DNA of 64,000 nt from Albitalea sp966211955 (GTDB lineage Bacteria > Pseudomonadota > Gammaproteobacteria > Burkholderiales > Burkholderiaceae_C), in NCBI GenBank assembly GCA_966211955.1, contig CBIHOF010000010.1, positions 62,001-126,000 on the forward strand, given 5' to 3'. The notes below the pieces were generated by a model that was not told where the DNA came from, made no database searches, and saw only the letters and a list, made by a program, of their open reading frames with translations. Position 1 is the first letter of the stretch. Every line of letters begins with the position of its first letter. Made by a program: the position numbers and the translations under genes. Of this stretch, positions 7,448-16,026 are shown piece after piece.

Positions 7448-8659
7448 TCACCCCGGCCGGCCATCCAACCTCGGCCCGCTCAACACCGGCCAGTACCTCA
7501 CCGCATACACCGCGAAGCCTGCGGACCACAGCACGGCGGAGCCGATGATGGCGTGCATCGATTCGCTCGGTGCAAACAGGGGCACGCCCACACGTGTGAC
7601 TGCCGCGAGCGCAACCAGCACATAGCTCGCCACGTCGAACCGATCGGCCTGCAGCATCCGCGCCGTGTGGCCACGCGCGGTGCGGGTCATCATGCCGATG
7701 ACAAGACCGCCGATGGCACCGACCGTCAAGGCATGCGTCGCGAGCGATGGGCTGACCCATCCCATGGTCGCTGCGGCGCGCAGCGCAAGGTGCATCACGA
7801 TCCACGCGTACGCCAGGTGCAACACCCAGACCAGCGGCGTGCGCAGGGTCTTCCATGGTTTCCAAAGCGCCCAGCGCACGCCATGCGCGAGCGCGCCGGC
7901 AAGCGCCGCGAGCGTGAGGGCCATGCCTTCCAGATGGAGCAGGTCGACGGCCAGCAACACCAGCACCGACACCAGCGCCACGCGCTCGACGGCGTCATGG
8001 CGCACGGCCCCCGCACCTGGCACGCCGTTGTTGGTGAACATGGGAATCACCCGCCCACCCATCACCGCCATGATGAACAGCACCACATCGAGCCCGATCT
8101 GGATGCCGATGAATGGCGGCAAGGTGATGACGCCGAGCTGCGACAGATGGATGGCGAAGTTGGCCGCGCCCAGGAGCACGAGCAGGCCGACGAAGAAATA
8201 GTTGCGCTTGCTGCGCGAGGCCCAGAAGGGAATGGCCAGCGCCACCGCCGCCGCGATCGGAAAGGCGGTGTCGACGATGGCGGCGGCCCATCCCCAAGGC
8301 GTCAGCACGAGCACGCGCCCGGCCACCCACAGGGCCGCCAGCGATGCCAGCGCCCGGCCGGTGGGTGTGGGGCGGTTGGACCAGTTGCGCCCGGCGGTGA
8401 ACAAGAAGCCGACCACCACCGCGAGCGTGAAGCCGAACAGCATCTCGTGGGCATGCCACACGGGGCCGGAAAGGTAGGGCACCGGCAGCCAGCCGGCGAA
8501 CTGCGCCGCCCACAGCCCGATGGACAGCGCAGCGAACACGCTGGCGAGCAGGTAGAAGGGCCGAAAGCCCAGCTGCCACAGCGCGAAACCTTGCGGCGGC
8601 GTGCGGCGCCGGCCCGGCTCTTCAATGGAGATCAACTGGACCATCATGAGCTTGTTCAA
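7448..8659 (-). CDS. nnrS: NnrS family haem/copper membrane protein
   Basis: A 403-residue polytopic membrane protein with about 12 hydrophobic segments. It matches NnrS: GFRPFYLLASVFAAL near the N-terminus, then WHAHEMLFGF with the conserved His pair, and GGRVIPMFTNNGV midway. NnrS protects cells against nitrosative stress and is co-regulated with denitrification genes in many proteobacteria. The start ATG overlaps the TGA of the DUF2249 gene (ATGA), so the two are translated together. The pair sits behind an FNR-type box and an NsrR palindrome. Confidence 0.92.
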   Translation of the reverse strand: MNKLMMVQLISIEEPGRRRTPPQGFALWQLGFRPFYLLASVFAALSIGLWAAQFAGWLPVPYLSGPVWHAHEMLFGFTLAVVVGFLFTAGRNWSNRPTPTGRALASLAALWVAGRVLVLTPWGWAAAIVDTAFPIAAAVALAIPFWASRSKRNYFFVGLLVLLGAANFAIHLSQLGVITLPPFIGIQIGLDVVLFIMAVMGGRVIPMFTNNGVPGAGAVRHDAVERVALVSVLVLLAVDLLHLEGMALTLAALAGALAHGVRWALWKPWKTLRTPLVWVLHLAYAWIVMHLALRAAATMGWVSPSLATHALTVGAIGGLVIGMMTRTARGHTARMLQADRFDVASYVLVALAAVTRVGVPLFAPSESMHAIIGSAVLWSAGFAVYAVRYWPVLSGPRLDGRPG

Positions 8660-8940
8660 CCGCCGCCACAGGAGCCGCAGCAGCGGCCTTCGGCATGGGA
8701 CGCCGCGAGCTTGGTGATGCTCACGCGCCAGGTGTCGGGGCCCGCCTCGAGATAGTCCCAGCCGAACTTGCCCGGGATCTCCGCCTGGAATTGGTAGTAG
8801 AGCGGCTTGGGGTCGTGGTCGTTGACGAGCTGCATCGCCTCGCCGGCAGCGAGTGCGCGGAAGTTCGAGAAGATCAGCGGATGACGCTCGCGCGGGGCGA
8901 CCTTGCGGACGTCGACGGTGGTGGTGGCTTCAGCAGACAT
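8656..8940 (-). CDS. DUF2249 domain protein
   Basis: A 94-residue cytoplasmic protein of the DUF2249 family, small domains found repeatedly beside denitrification and NO-detoxification genes. The segment HPLIFSNFRALAAGEAMQLVNDHDPKPLYYQF is the family core (residues about 20-51), and the C-terminus ends in a cysteine-rich CCGSCGGG tail that could bind a metal or be redox active. The biochemical role is unsettled. First gene of a two-gene unit with nnrS, directly downstream of the FNR/NsrR promoter. Confidence 0.88.
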   Translation of the reverse strand: MSAEATTTVDVRKVAPRERHPLIFSNFRALAAGEAMQLVNDHDPKPLYYQFQAEIPGKFGWDYLEAGPDTWRVSITKLAASHAEGRCCGSCGGG

Positions 8941-8986
8941 GGGTTCTCCGTTCAGGCCTTGAGAGGCGAATCAAGCGAGGCGCGAA

Positions 8987-9007
8987 AGGTGCATCTCGCA
9001 TGCACCT
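8987..9007. promoter_or_regulatory. NsrR operator, DUF2249-nnrS
   Basis: Perfect inverted repeat AGGTGCAT-N5-ATGCACCT, a good match to the NsrR palindrome (GATGCAT...ATGCATC type). It lies 46 bases upstream of the DUF2249 start, where the transcription start is expected from the FNR box. Repression there would be relieved by nitric oxide. Confidence 0.8.
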
Positions 9008-9035
9008 ATGCTAGGAACGCAGAGCCTCCAGGGCT

Positions 9036-9049
9036 TTGATGCGCGTCAA
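9036..9049. promoter_or_regulatory. FNR/DNR-type box, DUF2249-nnrS
   Basis: TTGATGCGCGTCAA fits the FNR/NNR family consensus TTGAT-N4-ATCAA with one change. Its centre is 45.5 bp from the centre of the NsrR palindrome, consistent with class II activation at about -41.5. Confidence 0.75.
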
Positions 9050-9050
9050 G

Positions 9051-9470
9051 TCAGGACCACAGCGGCCCGATGGCATCGAGCGTGTTCTTGAGCACGAGCC
9101 CCATCTCGGTGTCGCCTTCCATCACGAGCGCACGCTCGAAGAAGAGGCGGTCCGCGTCGTCACGGCCGCGCAGCAGCCGCCAATAGCTTGGTGCGTCGGC
9201 GGCGATGCGCAGGACCACGGGTGCGGCCCTGCTGGCCGCGACGAATCCTCGGGGGCCGAGTTCGAGCCGCAGCTCTAATCCAAGGTCAATGACGCTCACT
9301 TCCACGCATCGGTTGGACAGGGCGGCGACGGCGTCTGCCGGCAGCTTGGGCCACAGCCATCGATTCAATGCCAGCGACAACGCGAGTGTGGGCGGCTCCA
9401 TCGGCAGCCGCTGCAGCAGGGGGCGCACGCGCGCCGCCAGGTCGGAGAACGCGGGTGCGGATGCGGTCAT
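9051..9470 (-). CDS. ubiT: UbiT, O2-independent ubiquinone synthesis factor
   Basis: A 139-residue SCP2-type lipid-binding protein, as expected for UbiT (YhbT), which with UbiU and UbiV supports ubiquinone hydroxylation without oxygen and is thought to bind lipid intermediates. The core is recognisable from LALSLALNRWLWPKLPADAV to the C-terminal LVMEGDTEMGLVLKNTLDAI. The ATG at 9470 overlaps the ubiV stop as ATGA; an ATG four codons upstream is less likely. Last gene of ubiUVT. Linkage to nirK/norB fits the need for ubiquinol during anaerobic denitrification. Confidence 0.9.
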   Translation of the reverse strand: MTASAPAFSDLAARVRPLLQRLPMEPPTLALSLALNRWLWPKLPADAVAALSNRCVEVSVIDLGLELRLELGPRGFVAASRAAPVVLRIAADAPSYWRLLRGRDDADRLFFERALVMEGDTEMGLVLKNTLDAIGPLWS

Positions 9471-10393
9471 GAGTGACTCCATTCGAGCCCTGGCCGTCCA
9501 TGCACAAAGCCGTTGGCCAAGCCGCCCACGGGGCTGAGTCCGTCAAGCGTGGCCAAGGCTGAATCCGCACCGTGCCCCTTGTTCATCACGCCGTCGTAGG
9601 CTTCGATGATCTGGTCGAAGGACTTGGACGATGGCGACAAGCGCACGCGGCTCACGCCCGCGTTCAAGAGTGCGGCACGTTCGGTGATGAGGCACTGCTG
9701 CGCCGCCGATTGCGTCTGGATGCCGTTGAGCACGAGGAAGGGTTCGCCATCGGCGGTGTACAGCAGCATGCCGTCGGCATCGTCCTTGCAGCGGAATTCG
9801 CACTGGTCCTTGCTGAGCCGATGGTGCCGCGCGGTGAAGCAGCGCGCCGAGAACGCGAGCGGGATGCGGCCGTGGGCGTAGACCTCGGTGGGCAGCAAGG
9901 CGCCGGCGCCGTTGATGGCGGCAATGGATGACAGCGACAACTCGATCGGCGGCACCCAGCGCATGGCGCCGAGCCGGGTGTACTCATGCAGCGCGGCCAG
10001 GCTGTACACGTTGATGTGCGGCCCCAGCACGAAGCGCGCTCGCGTCTCCTCCAGCATGTTGAGCGCCGAGACATCGCCGGCCTCGACGATGAACTCGCCT
10101 TGCTCGGCCACGCGGCGCAAGGCACGCAGGTCGGATTCGGATTCGATCAGGGCCATGGTGGCCAGGACGACTTCCTTGCCCGCCGTCGCCAGGTCCCGCC
10201 CGAGCGCCAACCAGTCGGCGAGCTTCATGTCGTGGCGGCGGGAGCACACCACCTCGCCGAGCACGACGGTGTCGGCCGCCGATTCGGCGACGTCGGCATA
10301 GAAGTGCATCAGCTGGTCGCGCGGCCAGAAGTACAGCAGCGGGCCGACGGTGATGGCAATGCGCGGGTCGGGCGTGGTGGGCATGGCGCTCAT
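9467..10393 (-). CDS. ubiV: UbiV, peptidase-U32-like Fe-S protein
   Basis: A 308-residue member of the U32 family. UbiV forms a complex with UbiU that hydroxylates ubiquinone precursors without O2 and binds a [4Fe-4S] cluster. Four candidate ligands are visible: Cys in GEVVCSRR near residue 48, and three Cys in SARCFTARHHRLSKDQCEFRC, the C-x12-C-x3-C arrangement of the family. Start chosen at the ATG at 10393, 5 bases after the ubiU stop; longer in-frame extension would run back through ubiU. The stop overlaps ubiT. Not a real protease despite the family name. Confidence 0.92.
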   Translation of the reverse strand: MSAMPTTPDPRIAITVGPLLYFWPRDQLMHFYADVAESAADTVVLGEVVCSRRHDMKLADWLALGRDLATAGKEVVLATMALIESESDLRALRRVAEQGEFIVEAGDVSALNMLEETRARFVLGPHINVYSLAALHEYTRLGAMRWVPPIELSLSSIAAINGAGALLPTEVYAHGRIPLAFSARCFTARHHRLSKDQCEFRCKDDADGMLLYTADGEPFLVLNGIQTQSAAQQCLITERAALLNAGVSRVRLSPSSKSFDQIIEAYDGVMNKGHGADSALATLDGLSPVGGLANGFVHGRPGLEWSHS

Positions 10394-10398
10394 CGGTG

Positions 10399-11415
10399 TC
10401 ACTTCCAGGGGCGGTCGTAGGCGCCCAGCGTGTGTTGTTGTCCTTCGGCGAGGTGGCCGAGCGCGGCGGTCCAGCGCGGCTCGACCCGGAAGCGCCCCGG
10501 TGCCGCGGCGGCAGCGTCGATGGCCTGCCGCCACACCTGCGTCACCTGCTCGACATAGCTCGGGCTGCGCTGGCGGCCTTCGATCTTGATGGCACGCACG
10601 CCGAGGCGGATGAGCTCCGGGAGGATGGCGAGGGTGTTGAGGCTGGTGGGTTCCTCGATCGCGTAGTCGCGCGTGCCTTCGACGTCGAAGCGGCCCTTGC
10701 ACAAGGTCGGGTAGCCGCGTGGCTCCTCCTTGGCGTAGCGGTCGATGAGCAAGCCGTTGAGGCGTGCTTCGACGCCGTCAGCGGTGTCCTGCCAGCGCAC
10801 GGCCGACGGCGGCGAGCAGACGCCCGCGGTGTTGGGCGACTGTCCGGTGGCGTAGGACGACAGCGCGCAGCGGCCTTCGACCATCACGCACAGGCTTCCG
10901 AAGCCGAAGACCTCGATGTCCACGTTGGTGTTGCGCGCCACATGCCCTACCTGCGACAGCGTGAGCACCCGCGGCAGCACGGCTCGCTGGATGCCGTAGT
11001 GGCGCTGGTAGAAGGCAATCGCCTCATGGCTCGTGGCCGATGCCTGCACCGACAGATGCAGGCGCAGGTCGGGGTGGTGCCTGCGCGCATGCGCCATGAC
11101 GGCGATGTCCGCGCAGATCAGCGCATCGGCACCGAGCCGCGCCGCGGTGTCGACGGCGGCGAGCCAGGGCGACACATCGTTCGCACGCGCGTAGGTGTTG
11201 AGCGCCATCAGCACCCGGCGCCCGCGCGCATGGGCGTACTCCAGCCCTTCGCGCAGCTGGGCGTCGTCGAAGTTGAGGCCGGCGAAGTTGCGGGCGTTGG
11301 TGGCGTTGCGCAGGCCGAGGTAGACGGCGTCGGCGCCGGCATCGATGGCCATCTTCAAGGCGCGCAGCGATCCAGCGGGGCAGACGAGTTCGGGTTTGTG
11401 CAGAGGTGCGGTCAT
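10399..11415 (-). CDS. ubiU: UbiU, peptidase-U32-like Fe-S protein
   Basis: A 338-residue U32-family protein, partner of UbiV in oxygen-independent ubiquinone hydroxylation. The start MTAPLHKPELVCPAGSLRAL and AGADAVYLGLRNATNARNF are typical of the family. The four cluster cysteines are in GSLCVMVEGRC (C-x6-C), then GVCSPP and PTLCKGRFD. First gene of ubiUVT, 88 bases downstream of the nitronate monooxygenase gene. No separate promoter was recognised in that gap, so it may be transcribed with the nirK operon. Confidence 0.93.
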   Translation of the reverse strand: MTAPLHKPELVCPAGSLRALKMAIDAGADAVYLGLRNATNARNFAGLNFDDAQLREGLEYAHARGRRVLMALNTYARANDVSPWLAAVDTAARLGADALICADIAVMAHARRHHPDLRLHLSVQASATSHEAIAFYQRHYGIQRAVLPRVLTLSQVGHVARNTNVDIEVFGFGSLCVMVEGRCALSSYATGQSPNTAGVCSPPSAVRWQDTADGVEARLNGLLIDRYAKEEPRGYPTLCKGRFDVEGTRDYAIEEPTSLNTLAILPELIRLGVRAIKIEGRQRSPSYVEQVTQVWRQAIDAAAAAPGRFRVEPRWTAALGHLAEGQQHTLGAYDRPWK

Positions 11416-11503
11416 GAGGTCAGGGTGGGGCCGCTCAATCGGGGCGTCCGTCCGCGCGCGGCGTGCCGACAGCGGCCATGGCGCGCGTCCACGGCGGTGG
11501 CGC

Positions 11504-12709
11504 TCATGGTGCCGCGATGGCGAGATCGGGGTCGCCGCCGAGCAGCTTGACCATCAGGTCGTGCACGCTGCGGATCTGGCTGCCGAAGGGCAGGGCGCCG
11601 CGGCCCACGAAGAAGAGCCCGCGCTTCACGTCCCCGCGCATGGCGGCACCCAGCTGCTGGTCGATGCAGAACTGTCCCCACCCCGCCCGGCCGTCGCGCA
11701 GGCCGCATTGGGCGAGGCAGTCGAAGGCCTTGGTGCAGCGCTGCTTGACGTGCGCCACGGCCTGCAGCCTGGGCTCGGCCTTGAGATAGGCCTTGAGCCA
11801 CGGCGTGGCGACCGCGCGCGCCGGCAAGCCCGCCACGCTCGTGAATTCGATCTTGTCTTCCTCTCGCGCTTCGGCGAGCACGCGCTTGAACTCGACGTCG
11901 GCATCGCCTTCGAGGGTCACGGCGAAGGGCGTTCCGAGCTGGACGCCCGATGCACCGAGCGACTGCACGCGGCGAATGTCGTCGATGCTGCGGATGCCGC
12001 CGGCCGCGATGATGGGCGTGTTCGCCTCGATGCCCGCGGCGCGCAGCACGGCGAGTGTTTCGGGGATGCAGCGTTCGAAGTCGAAGCGCGGGTCGTTCAC
12101 ATCGTCCACGCGCGCGGCGCCCAGGTGGCCGCCGGCCAGGCCCGGATGTTCGAGCACGACCGCATCGGGCATGCGCTTCTTGCGCTCCCACTTGCGGATG
12201 ACGAGTTGCACGCCGCGCGCATCCGACAGGATGGGCACGAGCGCGACATTCGGATGGTCGGATGCGAGGTCCGGAAGATCCAGCGGCAGCCCAGCACCCA
12301 CGACGATCGCATCGATGCCCGCTTGCAGTGACCGCTTCACATAGGCGGCATAGTCGCTCACTGCCCGCATCACGTTCATCGCAAGCATGCCGCGGGTGCC
12401 TGCGATGGCGCGCGCTGCGTGCACTTCGCGTTCCAGCGCTTCGAGGTTGGCCGCGTTGATGTCTTCCTTGGCCTGCGGGGTCACGCCCAGGCCGCGGGTG
12501 CGCTCCATCAGGTCGGGGTGATGGCGGCGCAGGTCCACCGAACTCAGCGTGCCCATGCCGCCTTGCGCCGCGACGGCACCGGCCAGGCCGTGGGCAGAAA
12601 CGCCGATGCCCATGCCGCCCTGGACGATGGGCAGCAGGGTGCGGTCCTTGAGCCGCAAGGGGGCGAGGCCGCTGCGGTCGAGAAGGGTCTTGAGCTCGGG
12701 GATGATCAC
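11504..12709 (-). CDS. Nitronate monooxygenase family flavoprotein
   Basis: A 401-residue FMN-dependent TIM-barrel protein of the nitronate monooxygenase/2-nitropropane dioxygenase family. Seen: the N-terminal PIVQGGMGIGVS, the phosphate-binding IIAAGGIRSIDDI and LGASGVQLGTPF. The C-terminus carries a cysteine-rich region (QRCTKAFDCLAQCGLRDG) also seen in the longer members of this family. Such enzymes oxidise alkyl nitronates, but many members have other or unknown roles. It lies 22 bases downstream of SCO1 and upstream of ubiU in a long minus-strand unit that begins with nirK; its exact task there is unknown. Confidence 0.85.
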   Translation of the reverse strand: MIIPELKTLLDRSGLAPLRLKDRTLLPIVQGGMGIGVSAHGLAGAVAAQGGMGTLSSVDLRRHHPDLMERTRGLGVTPQAKEDINAANLEALEREVHAARAIAGTRGMLAMNVMRAVSDYAAYVKRSLQAGIDAIVVGAGLPLDLPDLASDHPNVALVPILSDARGVQLVIRKWERKKRMPDAVVLEHPGLAGGHLGAARVDDVNDPRFDFERCIPETLAVLRAAGIEANTPIIAAGGIRSIDDIRRVQSLGASGVQLGTPFAVTLEGDADVEFKRVLAEAREEDKIEFTSVAGLPARAVATPWLKAYLKAEPRLQAVAHVKQRCTKAFDCLAQCGLRDGRAGWGQFCIDQQLGAAMRGDVKRGLFFVGRGALPFGSQIRSVHDLMVKLLGGDPDLAIAAP

Positions 12710-12731
12710 AGGGGTTCTCCGGGGCGCTGCT

Positions 12732-13370
12732 TCAAGGCGCGGTCGATGCGAGCGTGGCCTTGACCAGCTTCACGAAGGCAGGGTCCGCACCGGCAAGCTC
12801 CGACGTGCGACCGACGATGCGGCCATCCGCGTCGACGAGGATGAGCACGGTCGAGTGGTTGAACTCGCCGTTCTCCAATGCGCGGTACTGGATGTCCAGC
12901 AGCGCCGCGAGCTTGCGAACGCTCTTGGCGTCGGTGCGCGCGAGCGTCCAGCGTGGTGTCTCGAGCTTGCGCTCGTCCGCGGTGCGGCGAAGCACGTCGA
13001 CGCTGTCGTGCGTGGGGTCGAAGCTCACGAGAAGCACGTTCAGCCGCTTGCGTTCAGCATCGCCCAGCTGGCGCTCCGTCGCCCGAATGGCATCGACCAG
13101 CATCGGGCAGACGAACTGGCACGAGGTGTAGAACATGCTGACGATCATGGGCGCGCCACGCCTGTCGGCGAGCGTGAACGCATGGTTGGACTGATCGGTC
13201 AGGGGGATCTGGAGTTGGTGGATGGATTGGCTGGCCACGGGTGCGGTAGCCGGCTTGGCGGCCTTGTTGTCCGCAGCCGAGGCCGTGCCATGAACGAACA
13301 CGGCACCGGCCAGGGCCAGTGCCGAAAACAGCGCGAGCGCATGACGCCGCAAGAGAAGATGACGAGTCAT
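12732..13370 (-). CDS. SCO1/SenC/PrrC-type copper chaperone
   Basis: A 212-residue exported thioredoxin-fold protein. A signal peptide runs to about residue 33 (FSALALAGAVFVHGTASAA). The copper motif is FYTSCQFVCPML (Cys-x3-Cys) near residue 83, and the third ligand is probably the His in EFNHSTVLILVD. SCO proteins deliver copper to cytochrome oxidase CuA and are also linked to Cu nitrite reductase maturation. Its ATG overlaps the stop of nirV (ATGA), so here it probably serves NirK. Confidence 0.92.
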   Translation of the reverse strand: MTRHLLLRRHALALFSALALAGAVFVHGTASAADNKAAKPATAPVASQSIHQLQIPLTDQSNHAFTLADRRGAPMIVSMFYTSCQFVCPMLVDAIRATERQLGDAERKRLNVLLVSFDPTHDSVDVLRRTADERKLETPRWTLARTDAKSVRKLAALLDIQYRALENGEFNHSTVLILVDADGRIVGRTSELAGADPAFVKLVKATLASTAP

Positions 13371-14152
13371 GGCAAGTCCTTGGAGTGCGGCCGAGCGCAC
13401 CGGAAGCCGAGGCTTGCGGTGCTGTCCGTGGCCTTGAGCGAGGAGAGCAGGGCCACCCGCATGAGGATGGCGTAGTTCTGCCGTTGTTGAAGGTTGATGG
13501 CACCGGCGCCGCAGAACTTGAGCTTGTCCGGGTCGCTGCCGGAGCGGCTGTCGGCATCGACGAGCAGGGCATTGAAATCGTCCACCCATTCCCAGATCAC
13601 GCCGTGCATGTCGCGCACGCCGTGGACGTTGGGTGCGCCGCCGACGGCCGGCAGTGCATCGGTGGCGGGGCGTGCGTACCAGGTGAGGATCTGTGCCCGC
13701 CATTGCGGGTCGGAGCGAGCATCGTCGCGCGCGGCGTCCGCGGCGGCGACGAGCTCCCATTCGCCCCAGGTGGGCAGCCGCGCGTCTTCCGATTCGCAGA
13801 ATGCCTCGGCCGCGAACCAGCTGACGTGGGTCACGGGGCGTGAGGCGTCTTCAACCGAGAGCTTGCCAGGGGATGCCCAGTGCGACAGGTAGGTGCCATC
13901 CGCGAATACAGCCGGCACCTGGCCGCGGCCCCACTGCGGGTTGGCCTGCACGAAGCGGCGGAATTCGCCATTGGTCACCGGCGTGGTTCGCATGCTGAAG
14001 TCAGCGACCTTGGCGATGCCGCCGGTGGCGTCGCTCGCGACGACGCTCGTGAAGGCTCGGCCCTGCACGTCCACGTAGTCCGCGCAGCGGCCCACCGCCG
14101 GCAGGCCGGCGAGGAAGGCAGCACACAACAGCGGATGGAGGAGGGCGCGCAT
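13367..14152 (-). CDS. nirV: NirV-like SUMF1-domain protein
   Basis: A 261-residue exported protein: signal peptide MRALLHPLLCAAFLAGLPAVGRCA, then a formylglycine-generating-enzyme (SUMF1) fold recognised by FSMRTTPVTNGEFRRFV, PVTHVSWFAAEAFCES, ARLPTWGEWE and the C-terminal LGFRCAR. The proteins called NirV, encoded just downstream of nirK in several denitrifiers, have this domain; their activity is not established, though an accessory role in NirK maturation is usually proposed. It starts 42 bases after nirK and overlaps the SCO1 gene. Confidence 0.88.
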   Translation of the reverse strand: MRALLHPLLCAAFLAGLPAVGRCADYVDVQGRAFTSVVASDATGGIAKVADFSMRTTPVTNGEFRRFVQANPQWGRGQVPAVFADGTYLSHWASPGKLSVEDASRPVTHVSWFAAEAFCESEDARLPTWGEWELVAAADAARDDARSDPQWRAQILTWYARPATDALPAVGGAPNVHGVRDMHGVIWEWVDDFNALLVDADSRSGSDPDKLKFCGAGAINLQQRQNYAILMRVALLSSLKATDSTASLGFRCARPHSKDLP

Positions 14153-14194
14153 GTGGGGGCGGGGGCCGGAGCGTCAGTGGCGAAGGCCCCGAGC

Positions 14195-15703
14195 TCAATG
14201 CTCCGACGTGGCAACCGACGAGCCCTTGGCGGCCCGTGCCTTCCTCACCTCGTCGGTGAGGATTCGGCCGCCGGTGTTGTCCCAGGAATTCAGAACGAAG
14301 GTGAGGATGTTGGCCACCTCGTCGTCATTCAGCTGGTTCATCGGCGGCATCACCGAGTTGTATTCCTGGCCGTTCACCACGACCTTGCCGGTCAGTCCGT
14401 TCAGCAGGATCTCGATGGCCCGCTTCGGGTCGGCCGCGAGATAGTCGGACTTCGCAAGCGGCGGGAACACACCCGGCAAGCCGGCGCCATTGGCCTGGTG
14501 GCACACCGAGCAGGTGCCTTCGAAAAGCGCCTTGCCGGCGCTGACCTGGTCTTCGCGGGTCAGCGTGCCCTTTTGCGCGGCCTGTGCGGCAGTGGCGACG
14601 GCATTCATGTTCGGCTGTGAACGGTCGCCGAGGTAGACGGCGTCAAGTTCCTTGCCGGAGTAGATCGCCTTCTCATCGGGCCCGGTGACCTTCATGATCG
14701 CAAGCGCCCCCTTGTTGAAGGCACGGAAGATGGAGTGGTCCACCAGCACGTAGCTGCCGGGCACGCGCGTCGTGAACTTCACCACCGCCGCACCGCCCGC
14801 GGGGATGAGCGTGGTCTGCACGTTGCGCTGGACGTTGGTACCGCCTTCGAAGCGCACCTGGTCGAAGATGGCGCCGATGACGTGGAAGCTCGACACCAGG
14901 TTCGGGCCGCCGTTGCCGACGAACAGGCGCACCGTTTCGCCGACCTTGGCCTGCAAGGCCTTGTCGCCGGTGAGCGAGCCTTCGGTGCCGTTGAACAGCA
15001 CGTAGGTGGGCTTCTCGTCGATGGCCTTTTCCATGTCGAAGGGCTGCTGGCCCTTCTCGCGGTACTTGCCGGTTGTGTAGAAGTCGCCTTGCATCACGTA
15101 GTACTCGTGATCAACCTTGGGCATGCCTTCGGGCGGCTCGACCAGGATGAGCCCGTACATGCCGTTGGCCACGTGCATGCCCACCGGCGCGGTGGCGCAG
15201 TGATAGACGTAGACGCCCTCGTTGAGCGCCTTGAAGGTGAACTGCGATTCATGGCCGGGCGCGGTGAAGCTGGACGCCGCGCCGCCGCCGGGGCCGGTCA
15301 CGCCGTGCAGGTCGATGTTGTGCGGCATCTTGCTGCTCGGGTGGTTCTTGAGGTGGAACTCCACCGTGTCGCCCTGGCGCACGCGGATGAAGCTGCCGGG
15401 CACGGTGCCGCCGAAGGTCCAGAAGGTGTAGGACACGCCTTCGGAGATGGGCATGTCCTTCTCGACCACTTCGAGTTCGACGATGACCTTGGCCGGGTGC
15501 TTGCGCGTGATGGGCGGGGGCACGTGCGGCGGGCTCGTGAGCACCGCGTGGATGGGCGCGCCTTGCGGCGGGCCGAAGTCACCGGGAAGGCGGGCCTTCG
15601 CGGGTTCGGCGGCAGACGCCGCGAACGCGGTGAGTGCAAGCGTTGATGCGGCGCACAGCGATGTGATCATCCTGATGCAGGTTGTCTTGAAAGAGCTGTC
15701 CAC
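14195..15703 (-). CDS. nirK: Copper nitrite reductase with C-terminal cytochrome c
   Basis: NO-forming periplasmic nitrite reductase, about 502 residues. Two cupredoxin domains carry type-1 ligands His128, Cys169, His177 and Met182 and type-2 ligands His133 and His168, with the active-site Asp131 in PHNIDLH; the second-domain His is in SFHVIGAIF. A C-terminal domain (about 390-485) has a haem motif CSVCH, making this the three-domain NirK type known from Ralstonia pickettii. The start is taken as the GTG at 15703, which has AGGAGG 4 bases upstream; an internal ATG at 15670 lacks a ribosome site. A signal peptide follows. NsrR and FNR-like sites precede it; it heads nirK-nirV-SCO1. Confidence 0.96.
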   Translation of the reverse strand: MDSSFKTTCIRMITSLCAASTLALTAFAASAAEPAKARLPGDFGPPQGAPIHAVLTSPPHVPPPITRKHPAKVIVELEVVEKDMPISEGVSYTFWTFGGTVPGSFIRVRQGDTVEFHLKNHPSSKMPHNIDLHGVTGPGGGAASSFTAPGHESQFTFKALNEGVYVYHCATAPVGMHVANGMYGLILVEPPEGMPKVDHEYYVMQGDFYTTGKYREKGQQPFDMEKAIDEKPTYVLFNGTEGSLTGDKALQAKVGETVRLFVGNGGPNLVSSFHVIGAIFDQVRFEGGTNVQRNVQTTLIPAGGAAVVKFTTRVPGSYVLVDHSIFRAFNKGALAIMKVTGPDEKAIYSGKELDAVYLGDRSQPNMNAVATAAQAAQKGTLTREDQVSAGKALFEGTCSVCHQANGAGLPGVFPPLAKSDYLAADPKRAIEILLNGLTGKVVVNGQEYNSVMPPMNQLNDDEVANILTFVLNSWDNTGGRILTDEVRKARAAKGSSVATSEH

Positions 15704-15739
15704 GGGACCTCCTCGAGCTGTTGACACGGAAGCGTTGAA

Positions 15740-15760
15740 AGATGCATTCGATTTGCATCT
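15740..15760. promoter_or_regulatory. NsrR operator, nirK
   Basis: Inverted repeat AGATGCA-N7-TGCATCT, close to the published NsrR palindrome. It ends 37 bases from the nirK start and overlaps the expected promoter, so NsrR should repress nirK until NO accumulates. Confidence 0.85.
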
Positions 15761-15788
15761 ATCGTAGGCAGGCATGGGCTGCAAGACC

Positions 15789-15802
15789 TTGCGATGCATC
15801 AA
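15789..15802. promoter_or_regulatory. FNR/DNR-like box, nirK
   Basis: Read toward nirK the site is TTGATGCATCGCAA: one perfect half (TTGAT) and a degenerate second half. Its centre is 45.5 bp from the NsrR palindrome, the same distance as at the two other promoters, which supports it despite the weak half. It overlaps the last codons of the DUF3079 gene. Confidence 0.6.
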
Positions 15803-16026
15803 GGTGTCGGCGGCACGATGCCGCGGTTCTGGAGTCCATTGCCTTCAGCTTCGTGTCCTGGCGCCCCGCATTCCCAATCCGCCCAGTCGTCGCCGAACAG
15901 CTCTGATGGATGCGGTGTGCGCACGCTGCCGTTGCCGCACATCATCGAGTCGGCCGCGCAGTACTTGTCGCAGCCCCAGCAGATGCGCTCGGGGTGCAAG
16001 GGAATGATCGGGAACTTCTTTGCCAT
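15799..16026 (-). CDS. DUF3079 family small cysteine-rich protein
   Basis: A 75-residue protein matching DUF3079: MAKKFPIIPLHPERICWGCD, then KYCAADSMMCGNGSVRTPHP and the ELFGDDWADWECG segment. Five cysteines within about 40 residues suggest metal or Fe-S binding. Function unknown. It lies between nirK and norB, on the minus strand, and its 3' end overlaps the FNR-like box of nirK. Its own promoter region is shared with the FNR/NsrR region of norB read in the other direction. Confidence 0.8.
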   Translation of the reverse strand: MAKKFPIIPLHPERICWGCDKYCAADSMMCGNGSVRTPHPSELFGDDWADWECGAPGHEAEGNGLQNRGIVPPTP

